Assembly (NCBI RefSeq): GCF_002943715.1
Contig: NZ_MQUA01000013.1
Span: 2,989,501-3,053,500, forward strand
Direction: 5' to 3'
DNA from: Polaribacter filamentus
Lineage (GTDB): Bacteria; Bacteroidota; Bacteroidia; Flavobacteriales; Flavobacteriaceae
Length of the DNA stretch: 64,000 nucleotides
The notes below the pieces were generated by a model. That model saw nothing but the letters and a program-made list of their open reading frames with translations, had not been told where the DNA came from and made no database searches. This document shows positions 56,109-64,000 of the stretch, one piece after another. Within the stretch, counting starts at the first letter, position 1; every line of letters begins with the position of its first letter. The translations under genes and the position numbers were made by a program.

Positions 56109-56411
56109 CTAAACTTTTTTCATCATTTTTTTGTTATATAATTTAAAAGTTACCGTTGCAGAAGATTTATTACCCCAAACAGGATATTTACTTTTTAATA
56201 ATTTAGGTATCATTTCTTTAGCATCTGCATCTGAAGAGAAATTACCAAAAGTTACGTCTATAGCCTCATAATCCTCATCTGACATTGTAAAAATCACATC
56301 TCCAACAATCGGGTTTGCCTTTGCATCAACTTCTGCGTTGATGTCTTCTAATGGGTCACAAGAAGTGAAAACCATCGTAAAAACTGATAATAATAATAAA
56401 AATTTTTTCAT
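56109..56411 (-). CDS. N-terminal part of a TonB-associated lipoprotein
   Basis: 100 residues with a lipoprotein signal (lipobox VFTSC, Cys18) followed by DPLEDINAEVDAK. The frame ends KLYNKKMMKKV at an A7/A6 stretch where the next frame (55273-56125) takes over. Begins 12 bases after the stop of the TonB receptor, so in one operon with it. Taken with its continuation it is a lipoprotein of about 379 residues, not SusD-like. Confidence 0.7.
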   Translation of the reverse strand: MKKFLLLLSVFTMVFTSCDPLEDINAEVDAKANPIVGDVIFTMSDEDYEAIDVTFGNFSSDADAKEMIPKLLKSKYPVWGNKSSATVTFKLYNKKMMKKV

Positions 56412-56423
56412 AATTTATATTTT

Positions 56424-58976
56424 TTAAAAGTTAACTGTTAATCCTAAACTAAATGTTCTACCAGCTCCATAATATACTCCTGCATCTTGAGCTGAGTGTG
56501 TATCTGCATTATCAAAAGCATCAGATATATATTCAACATCAAAAATGTTGTTCATATTACCAGTAACTAATGCGTCTAATTCACCAATAATAAATCCATG
56601 ATTGAAACCTAAATCAAATAAGTGATATGCAGGCATTTTCCATGTATTTAAACCATCTTCTGTTCCTCGACTAAAATCGATATTTGCATATAAGTCTCCA
56701 GCATAGTTGTAATCTAAGAAAACAGATGTTTTATCTAAAGCTTTATAATTTAAACCGAAAGCATAAGTTGTTTGAGCTGCGTCATTAACCTTTAAACCAT
56801 CAGCGTTTACAGTAATTTCTCTATATAATACTCCTGAATCAAGAAATACATCCGCCTTTACGTCACTTTTCCATTCCCAATCTCCTAAAGATGCCATTCC
56901 AGTAATATTTAATTTATCAGTTAATTGATATACAAAATCAATTTCTATACCTTGATGTAAAGCATCCAGTCCTGTTATATTTGTATTTAAGAATTGACCA
57001 ACATTATTAGGGTCTAAAATTGCAGGTGAAATAGATTTATCTAACCAAGAAGTTCTGTAAATATTTACATTTGCATTAAACTTTTCGCTTCTAAATCCGT
57101 ATCCAATTTCTGCACTAAAAATCTTTTCATTAGTAGCGTCTTCATTAGGATCTACGTTTTCTCCATTACCAAGAAATACACCACCTGTTAAAAAAGGCGC
57201 TCTAGAAAAATATCCTATGTTCGCAAAAACATTATGATTATCATCTAAATTATAATTTGCTCCACCTTTAGTACCATAACCTAAAAAGTTTATGTTATCA
57301 GATACTTGTCCGTTCACATTTGTAGCATCATCTAAGAAACTAGATCTACCGTATCTAGTATTTGAAATAGAAGAAGATAAGAAAACAGATAAGTCGTCTA
57401 CTGAATATTCTAATTGAGAAAATGTTCCAGTTGTTAAAACTCTACCTTCATAATCTCTATTAAAACGATCTCCTACTTGTAAAGCTTCATTAAAGTTATT
57501 GTCGTTCTTATTTGGGTTTAAATAATATTGTCCTCCAAGTAAGTCTGTAATTTCATAATAATGATCTCCTACATAATATCTTCCATCTAACCCTACAGAT
57601 AATTTTAAATTCTCGGATAAATCTGTTTTTAAAGTTGATAAAACTCCATACCATTCGTGAGAATTATTTGACGCTGCAAAAACATCCGTAGAACCTAAAG
57701 CTCCTTTGTCTTTATTTTCTTGTACAATTCTATCAAAATCAATTGGCTGATCTATATCTCCAAGTCTGTAATCATTATTAGTAAATTTTCCAGAACCTTG
57801 AGTTCTTCTTCCTCCACCATTACCAAAAGAAGCGTACAATGCTGTTGTTACGAAAGTTCTATCAGAAATTGTCCAATCATGATTTAAAGATATTTGTGGT
57901 TTGTGATAAAAGTTGTAAGAAATGTTTTCTACTTGACCATCTCTATAACCCCAATCTGGATTAAATCTTTTACCTCCTTGTTCAGTTGCTCTATTTTGAG
58001 CAATAGTTCTTGTATTAAATCTTTGTCCGTGAGTTTGTTGAGCGCCAATTACATTAAAAGATAACTGATGATCATCGTTAAAAACTTTAGATACATTCAA
58101 AAAATAATTTACACCACTAAATTGAAGTCCATCTACGTAACCATCACCAGAAATTTTAGCAGCCGATGCAGTAATTGCAAGGCCGTTATCTAATAATCCA
58201 GTAGATAAAGTCATTCCATATTTTTGATACCCATTATTACCAGTACTCATTTTTATGTTACCCCCTTTTTCTGCATCAGAAGATTTAGAGATAATATTGA
58301 TAGTTCCTCCAATTGAAGGCACAGCAACTTTTGAAGCTCCTAAACCTCTTTGAACCTGCATTGCAGATGTTACATCTGATAAACCAGCCCAGTTAGACCA
58401 ATATACTGATCCGTTTTCCATATCATTAACAGGAACTCCGTTAATCATAACCGCAACATTTTCTGAACCAAATCCTCTTAAGTTAATTCTAGAATCTCCA
58501 TAACCACCGCCTGTTTTAGTTGCATAAACACCAGGAGTTGATTTTAAAATTTCTGGGAATTCTTGAGTTCCTAATTTTACTACAATATCTGCAGCTCTTA
58601 TTGTAGAAACAGCCACTGGCGTTTTTCTATCAATTGCAAACGAAGTAGCTGTTACAACTATTTCATTTAAAGAGCCTTGGTCTTCAACTAATTTAATAGA
58701 ACCAATGTTCGTTTTTGAAGAAGAAAAAACAACTTCTTTTCTAGTGTAACCAATAAACGAAATAACAAGAACACCAGAGTTAGATTTTGCCGATAATGTA
58801 AAATTACCATCAAAATCAGTAGTTGTTCCGTTTTTAGTTCCTTTTTCTAAAACACTTGCTCCGGGTAAAGGTTGATTTGTTTCATCAACGATAATACCTG
58901 AAATTTTAGTTTGTCCTAAAACTGTAGCTGTTGCAAAAAACAAAGCTATAAATAATAAGTTTTTAAAATTTTTCAT
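56424..58976 (-). CDS. TonB-dependent receptor with carboxypeptidase-like domain
   Basis: 850 residues. Signal peptide to LGQT (about 21), a carboxypeptidase-regulatory-like domain (KISGIIVDETNQPLPGASVLEKGTKNGTTTDFDG, about 24-57), a plug with PEILKSTPGVYATKTGGGYGDSRINLRGFGSENVAVMINGVPVND (about 140-185), and a barrel ending in FSLGLTVNF. The plug form is like CirA/FecA-type receptors. Paired with a downstream lipoprotein rather than SusD, so a glycan role should not be assumed. Substrate unknown. Confidence 0.93.
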   Translation of the reverse strand: MKNFKNLLFIALFFATATVLGQTKISGIIVDETNQPLPGASVLEKGTKNGTTTDFDGNFTLSAKSNSGVLVISFIGYTRKEVVFSSSKTNIGSIKLVEDQGSLNEIVVTATSFAIDRKTPVAVSTIRAADIVVKLGTQEFPEILKSTPGVYATKTGGGYGDSRINLRGFGSENVAVMINGVPVNDMENGSVYWSNWAGLSDVTSAMQVQRGLGASKVAVPSIGGTINIISKSSDAEKGGNIKMSTGNNGYQKYGMTLSTGLLDNGLAITASAAKISGDGYVDGLQFSGVNYFLNVSKVFNDDHQLSFNVIGAQQTHGQRFNTRTIAQNRATEQGGKRFNPDWGYRDGQVENISYNFYHKPQISLNHDWTISDRTFVTTALYASFGNGGGRRTQGSGKFTNNDYRLGDIDQPIDFDRIVQENKDKGALGSTDVFAASNNSHEWYGVLSTLKTDLSENLKLSVGLDGRYYVGDHYYEITDLLGGQYYLNPNKNDNNFNEALQVGDRFNRDYEGRVLTTGTFSQLEYSVDDLSVFLSSSISNTRYGRSSFLDDATNVNGQVSDNINFLGYGTKGGANYNLDDNHNVFANIGYFSRAPFLTGGVFLGNGENVDPNEDATNEKIFSAEIGYGFRSEKFNANVNIYRTSWLDKSISPAILDPNNVGQFLNTNITGLDALHQGIEIDFVYQLTDKLNITGMASLGDWEWKSDVKADVFLDSGVLYREITVNADGLKVNDAAQTTYAFGLNYKALDKTSVFLDYNYAGDLYANIDFSRGTEDGLNTWKMPAYHLFDLGFNHGFIIGELDALVTGNMNNIFDVEYISDAFDNADTHSAQDAGVYYGAGRTFSLGLTVNF

Positions 58977-59183
58977 TGTCTAAATTATGTGTTATTTAAA
59001 TTTCTGTAAAAATGTTTCTTTTACAGACGTGATATGTTAACTAAATGTTAAATATTAATGCGAAATTAAGATAATTAATTGTAAAAAAAAAATGCTTTTT
59101 AGAAAATTATCCAAATGTTAAACATCAAAAATTTTATTAACATAAAATTAATAATTTGTTAAATTACTAATTTTTGTAAAAAA
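58977..59183. other. Intergenic AT-rich upstream region of the TonB receptor
   Basis: About 207 very AT-rich bases. On the minus strand TAATTTCG is a weak -7 candidate about 90 bases before the receptor start. No gene or RNA seen. Confidence 0.35.
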
Positions 59184-59209
59184 AAAACCACCTCAATTGA
59201 GGTGGTTTT
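59184..59209 (-). terminator. Terminator with perfect palindrome, copy 2
   Basis: The same 26-base palindrome as at 55227-55252, about 100 bases after the stop of the long TonB receptor gene. Confidence 0.75.
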
Positions 59210-59307
59210 AGAGAAAATTTCTATTTCTAAATAGAATTTTTGTTTAAAGTTAGTTCGTCAAAACAAATCAACTTGTATTTTCTTTTCAAAATTAAGAAAA
59301 TCTATGT

Positions 59308-62300
59308 TTAGAAAGAATACTTAACTCCTACTTGCAATCTCCAAGCCTGATTAAAGTTAAAATCATAATCAAATGTTTCATTTATATACTCACCACCAAT
59401 TTTTGTGAAAGAAAAAGTAGGCTCGTTATTCGTAGTATCTACACCCTCATATTTTAAAATTTGTCCATTATTTGACACTCTATTACTTTGAGTAACACCC
59501 CAAGTTGAGTTTAAAAGATTACCAACGTTCATGATGTCAAAACTAAATTGTAAAGTATTATTAGTTTCACCTACTTTAATATAGTATTCACGTAATATTC
59601 TTAAGTCGAAATTATGAACCCAAGGTGCAACAGCTGCATTAGCTCCTGCATAACTACCTTTATTTGCTTTTAAGTAACTGTCTTGTTCCATAAAATTAAA
59701 GAAAGCATCTTCGTCTGCTTGAGATATAAAATTAATATCACCTCTTCCTGAAGGAATATAAATTAAGTCTGTAAAAATACCATCATTATTCATATCATTA
59801 GAATACGTATAGCCATAAGTATATGCATTAGAACCAGAATAAAATACGTTCACTAAAGTAGACGATTTAAATTTATCAGTTGCCCATGGAATTTTGTAAG
59901 AAGCAGATGCAATTACTTTGCTTGGCACCACAAACTGTGAACGTTCTAGATTAGGTAAATGTGGACCATTAATTGAAATAAGACCATTGTATGCAGAACG
60001 CGCACTACTTCCTGGCATCCCAGAAAGTTCTTGTGATTCAGTATAGGTATATGCAGCCATTAATTTTAAATCTTTTATTGGCTCTGCATTTACGGTTATA
60101 TTACCAATTGCTCCCCAACCTTCACTATTATTAGAAAGAGCAAAAGCGTCTCTAGATGTGTATTCTATATCAGCTGAGCTTGGGTAAATATATCTATTGT
60201 CTGGTCCAGAAAAGCGTTCCCAAGTGGCATCTGGTTGTTCTAAATTAAGATTTTTAAGCATTACACCATTAATATTTCTTGTAGCAATTCCTTCAACTGT
60301 AACAAAAAGAGGGAAATCAACTGGAACTTCATAATCTAAAGCTAAAGAAGTTTTCCATACTTGTGGCATTTTAAAATTAGGATCTACACTATTTATATCC
60401 CTTGGCAAAACACCATCTTCTGGAGTAATTGTGTTAGGCAATCCTAAACGTTGAATCATTTCATCTGTGTTCGTAATTATAGGGCCTGCTAAACCTGCTA
60501 AAGCAGGATCTGCAGATCTTACAGAACCATCTGCATTATATCTAGTAACTGCAGCATAACTACCCTGCACCATACCAGAGTTTGTTGGCATATTTGTAAA
60601 AAACACTAGTGGCAACCTTCCTGTAAAAACACCTGTTCCACCACGTAATTTCATTGTCTTGTCTCCATTAATATCCCAAGCAAAACCAACTCTTGGCGAA
60701 AATAAAACATTGGCTTCTGGCCATACACCTGTATCAATGCTAGTACCTCCAAAATCAAGGTCTAAAATTGAATTATTTGTAAGAATATTATCGTCATATC
60801 TTAAATAATCGGCACGAATACCATAAGATAATTTAAAGTTTTTATTTATATCCCAATCATCTTGAGCATATATTCCTAACTGATTAAAAGCAACTTCTGC
60901 AGTAGGGTTTACCTCACCATCATAACCATACGTTAATGCAAAATCTCTTGGTGCAGCTTGGTTCAAAAAATCATCTATACTAGCGTATCTGTAATAACCT
61001 CTTCCATTACGCATATATGAATTGTTCGCAAATTGACGCTCGAAACTTACACCTGCAACAATTTTATGATTATCTGCATAATACGTTAAATTATTAAAAA
61101 CTGTTAAGGTGTTGTTGTTTACAGCGTTGTTCCATGTAAATAATTCATAACCTGCAGATATGTAAGGTTCTACAATTTGACCGCCTGCTGGTGTTACTCC
61201 ATTCATAATATCTATAAACGGAAATGGTGAAGATTCAGAACCACGTGCGTCTTTAATTTGAGAATACGTAGCAAGGAACTGATTTGATAATTTATCAGAA
61301 AATCTACTATTCAAATCGAAGGATACTGTATTCACAATATTGTCTGTGGAATAAATAGAATTAGAAAAAGCCATAGAATTTTCTGAAATACGATTCATAT
61401 TTCTGTTACGGACACCTGCATCAGTTGAGTTTCCATTCGTAGGGTTCCATCCCTGGTTTTTGGTATAATTATAACGCATACTTAATTTGTGTGCATCATT
61501 GATGTTCCAATCTAAACGAACTAAAAGTTTTCTGTTAGTTTCATCTCCAGGAAAATCTGAATAAGAACCTGTTTCATAGCCATAGTTATCTTTTAGGTGG
61601 TTTCTAACTCTGTCCATATCCGCTGTGCTTGCTCTAGACTGCAATAAATCTAAATTGGCAACACCGTCTTCAGAAGCTCTCCAAAGAACAACTTGACCTG
61701 GCTTATCTATAGCTTCTAAATTTACAAAAAAGAACAATTTATCTTTAATAATTGGCCCTCCAAAAGTCATACCATAAGTTGTTGAAGATTCTTCCGGTCT
61801 AACTCCAAAATCAACGTCACCAACTCTGTTACCTCGCATATCTTGATTGTTAAAATAAGTATATGCAGAACCTTTAAATTTATTAGTTCCAGATTTGGTA
61901 ATTGCATTGATACCTCCGCCGATGAAGTTCGTTTGACGAACATCAAAAGGAGCAATTACAACTTGAATTTCTTCAATAGCATCTATTGAAATAGGACTTC
62001 CACCACCAGGTAAACTAGAACTTAATCCAAAATTATTGTTAAAGTTAGCACCATCAACTGTAAAGTTGGTTGAACGACCATCACCACCAGCAATACTCAT
62101 ACCATTTGCGTATGGCGAAAGACGAGCGATATCAGTAATACTTCTGCTTACAGTTGGCATAATTGCTAAATCTGCGTTAGAAATATTTGTTGTTGCACCT
62201 GTTTTATCTGCTGAAAACTTTGATCTTTTTGAAGAAATAAGTATTTCATCTAAAGAAACATTTTCCTCAGTTAAAACTATATTATGAACATAAGATGCTC

Positions 62301-62511
62301 CTAAATTGATCATAATATTAAAAGTAACGTTTTCTCCATAACCAAGATAAGATACTTTTATACTGTAAGGACCACCTACTCGCATACCGGGCAAATTATA
62401 ACGCCCTTCCATATTTGTTGTAGTACCGTAAGTTGTACCTGACGGGGTGTGTGTTGCTAATACTGAGGCTCCCATTATAGGCCCTGCATCATCTGTAACT
62501 CTTCCATTCAT
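59308..62511 (-). CDS. OAR-like TonB-dependent receptor, signal peptide out of frame
   Basis: 1067 residues from the first in-frame ATG. Carboxypeptidase-regulatory-like domain (NGRVTDDAGPIMGASVLATH, then YGTTTNMEGRYNLPG), a plug with TVSRSITDIARLSPYANGMSIAGGDGRSTNFTVDGANFNN (about 120-160) and a long barrel ending LQVGVKYSF. Length and plug resemble OAR-type outer-membrane proteins. Upstream, in the same frame, KITKFLLTFVAILFASVSIAQ reads as a perfect signal peptide but has no start: the ATG at 62594 is one base out of frame. See the finding. Without a signal it could not reach the outer membrane. Confidence 0.88.
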   Translation of the reverse strand: MNGRVTDDAGPIMGASVLATHTPSGTTYGTTTNMEGRYNLPGMRVGGPYSIKVSYLGYGENVTFNIMINLGASYVHNIVLTEENVSLDEILISSKRSKFSADKTGATTNISNADLAIMPTVSRSITDIARLSPYANGMSIAGGDGRSTNFTVDGANFNNNFGLSSSLPGGGSPISIDAIEEIQVVIAPFDVRQTNFIGGGINAITKSGTNKFKGSAYTYFNNQDMRGNRVGDVDFGVRPEESSTTYGMTFGGPIIKDKLFFFVNLEAIDKPGQVVLWRASEDGVANLDLLQSRASTADMDRVRNHLKDNYGYETGSYSDFPGDETNRKLLVRLDWNINDAHKLSMRYNYTKNQGWNPTNGNSTDAGVRNRNMNRISENSMAFSNSIYSTDNIVNTVSFDLNSRFSDKLSNQFLATYSQIKDARGSESSPFPFIDIMNGVTPAGGQIVEPYISAGYELFTWNNAVNNNTLTVFNNLTYYADNHKIVAGVSFERQFANNSYMRNGRGYYRYASIDDFLNQAAPRDFALTYGYDGEVNPTAEVAFNQLGIYAQDDWDINKNFKLSYGIRADYLRYDDNILTNNSILDLDFGGTSIDTGVWPEANVLFSPRVGFAWDINGDKTMKLRGGTGVFTGRLPLVFFTNMPTNSGMVQGSYAAVTRYNADGSVRSADPALAGLAGPIITNTDEMIQRLGLPNTITPEDGVLPRDINSVDPNFKMPQVWKTSLALDYEVPVDFPLFVTVEGIATRNINGVMLKNLNLEQPDATWERFSGPDNRYIYPSSADIEYTSRDAFALSNNSEGWGAIGNITVNAEPIKDLKLMAAYTYTESQELSGMPGSSARSAYNGLISINGPHLPNLERSQFVVPSKVIASASYKIPWATDKFKSSTLVNVFYSGSNAYTYGYTYSNDMNNDGIFTDLIYIPSGRGDINFISQADEDAFFNFMEQDSYLKANKGSYAGANAAVAPWVHNFDLRILREYYIKVGETNNTLQFSFDIMNVGNLLNSTWGVTQSNRVSNNGQILKYEGVDTTNNEPTFSFTKIGGEYINETFDYDFNFNQAWRLQVGVKYSF

Positions 62512-62812
62512 ACTAGATGAAGTAATTTGCGCAATCGATACTGAAGCGAATAGAATCGCAACAAATGTTAGTAAAAATTTTGTTATTTTTTCATTGTTAA
62601 ATTTTGCGGTTATTTATTTTTTTGCAAAATTCTATCTTTTTTCGGTTTTTAATGTTAATTTAATGTTAATTTTTAACAATAAATTAAGACAATGAAAAGG
62701 GGTGTATTAAATCTTAATTGATTTAAAATGAAATACTTAAATACATTTATATATGTTAATTCAAAGACATATAAAAGTTAAAATATTAATTAATTGTATA
62801 ATGAATACCGTT
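62512..62812. other. Intergenic region with displaced start codon and signal peptide
   Basis: Contains the out-of-frame ATG at 62594 and the signal-peptide codons of the TonB receptor (62512-62590), then AT-rich sequence up to the pgi stop with two TTAATGTTAA-like motifs near 62650-62670. No other gene seen. Confidence 0.5.
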
Positions 62813-64000
62813 TTATTGTTTATTCAACAAATTTTTAGCTAATTCCTTCCCTAATTCAACACCAAATTGGTCAAAACTATAGATGTTCCATAAAATACCT
62901 TGGGTATATATTTTGTGCTCGTATAACGCTACTAGCTTACCTAAAGATCTAGGTGTTAATTTATCAAAAAGAATAGCGTTGCTTGGTCTATTACCTTCAA
63001 AAACTTTGAAAGGTAACAATTGATTTATTTTAGCTTCATCACCAGAAAACTTTAATTCTAAATGAACTTCTTCTTTACTTTTACCAAAAGCTAAAGCTTC
63101 CATTTGTCCGTAATAATTTGCCATTAATTTCTTGTGATGATCTGTTAAACCATACAATGATTGCTTGTAACCAATAAAGTCTGCAGGAATTAACTTTGTA
63201 CCTTGATGCACTAATTGCATAAAAGCATGCTGCATATTTGTACCGGTACTTCCCCAAACAATAGTTCCTGTTTGATAATCAACTTTATCTCCGTTTCTAT
63301 CAACTCCTTTTCCGTTACTTTCCATAATTGCCTGTTGCAAATAATCTGGAAGTTTCTTTAAATACTGAGAATAAGGTAAAACAGCTTCGGTTTCTGCTAA
63401 GTAAAAATTATTGTACCAAATGCTGATAAGCGCCAAAATAACAGGAATATTTTTATCGAAATCTTCATTTCTGTAATGAATATCCATTTCTTCAGCCCCT
63501 TCTAAAAGTGCTTTATAATTATTAAAACCAACAGACAAACTGATTGATAAACCAACTGCAGACCATAAAGAAAAACGACCTCCAACCCAATCCCACATAG
63601 GGAAAACATTGCTTTTGTCAATTCCGAAATTATCTACCGCTTGTAAATTGGAAGAAACTGCCACAAAATGTTTTGGAATATCAAAAATAGTTGCCGATTT
63701 TAAAAACCAATTTTTTAAAGTTTCTGCATTTGTGATGGTTTCTTGGGTTGTAAATGTTTTAGAAACAATTACAAACAGGGTAGTTTCTGGGTTTAATTTC
63801 TTGATAATTTCAGAAACATGATCTCCATCAATATTAGAAACAAAATGCGTTGTCAATTGATTTTTATAAAACTGTAAAGATTCTACAATCATATCTGGCC
63901 CAAGGTCCGAACCACCAATTCCAATATTTACAATATCAGTAATTGATTTACCTGTATATCCTTTCCACTTTCCAGAAATCACTTTATTACTAAAGCTTTT
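62813..64000 (-). CDS. pgi: Glucose-6-phosphate isomerase, C-terminal part, cut by window edge
   Basis: The frame is open to the right edge ([18 protein letters not shown]), so the first roughly 130 residues lie outside; the GTG at 63982 is internal, not a start. PGI motifs are clear: [14 protein letters not shown], the catalytic [17 protein letters not shown] (about 130-147 of the visible part), [24 protein letters not shown], and the C-terminal [15 protein letters not shown]. Interconverts glucose-6-phosphate and fructose-6-phosphate in the cytoplasm. Confidence 0.97.
   Translation of the reverse strand, partial: KSFSNKVISGKWKGYTGKSITDIVNIGIGGSDLGPDMIVESLQFYKNQLTTHFVSNIDGDHVSEIIKKLNPETTLFVIVSKTFTTQETITNAETLKNWFLKSATIFDIPKHFVAVSSNLQAVDNFGIDKSNVFPMWDWVGGRFSLWSAVGLSISLSVGFNNYKALLEGAEEMDIHYRNEDFDKNIPVILALISIWYNNFYLAETEAVLPYSQYLKKLPDYLQQAIMESNGKGVDRNGDKVDYQTGTIVWGSTGTNMQHAFMQLVHQGTKLIPADFIGYKQSLYGLTDHHKKLMANYYGQMEALAFGKSKEEVHLELKFSGDEAKINQLLPFKVFEGNRPSNAILFDKLTPRSLGKLVALYEHKIYTQGILWNIYSFDQFGVELGKELAKNLLNKQ

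Overview
The window is AT-rich DNA from a member of the Bacteroidetes, almost certainly a Flavobacteriaceae of the Polaribacter/Tenacibaculum type. The evidence is several TonB-dependent receptors with N-terminal carboxypeptidase-regulatory-like domains, a type IX secretion (T9SS) sorting domain, Bacteroidetes-type promoters (TAnnTTTG -7 boxes), an extended L21, a eukaryal-type IleS and a one-cysteine DksA-like protein. The genus is inferred from overall character, not from a marker gene.

Layout. 1-5341 (minus) is a molybdenum cofactor locus: mobA-like (cut by the window edge), moaC, moeA, a small membrane protein, moaA and two YeeE/YedE-type sulfur transporters. It is interrupted by a small GIY-YIG nuclease gene bracketed by inverted hairpin repeats. 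5390-7809 holds waaA and rplU-rpmA. 8080-13039 holds an M16 peptidase pair, an EamA transporter and a Cys-rich HMA lipoprotein. 13311-22160 holds two mirrored modules, each a TonB receptor plus a secreted right-handed beta-helix protein, with a decayed copy of the HMA gene between them. 22476-27054 is a phosphate locus: a wrecked phosphate-selective porin split by an IS1595-type element, then a PiT transporter whose PhoU-like tail has gone out of frame. 27107-31098 is patatin-barrel protein plus uvrC. 31134-31780 is a decayed gene, followed by the first of two nearly identical IS5-type elements (31923-33200 and 51659-52935).

33200-38420 is the ileS / DksA-like / adhesin-like / lspA group. 38568-51701 is mostly housekeeping: DjlA-like protein, bacilliredoxin, HD hydrolase, AraC regulator, crotonase, NtrY-like kinase, MATE pump, Usp, AddB-like nuclease, nitrilase and GNAT. 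53034-55174 is a lipid operon (4-TM protein, plsC, acyl-ACP desaturase). 55273-62594 carries two further TonB receptors and a split lipoprotein. The window ends inside pgi.

Two themes stand out. First, a GIY-YIG gene sits between inverted repeats whose hairpin arms differ in sequence but keep pairing, which looks like a minimal mobile or REP-like unit. Second, at least four otherwise healthy genes (pit, plsC, a lipoprotein, a TonB receptor signal peptide) are each broken by the apparent loss of one base in an A or T homopolymer. That is either a systematic sequencing artefact, real decay or phase variation, or something rescued by slippage.
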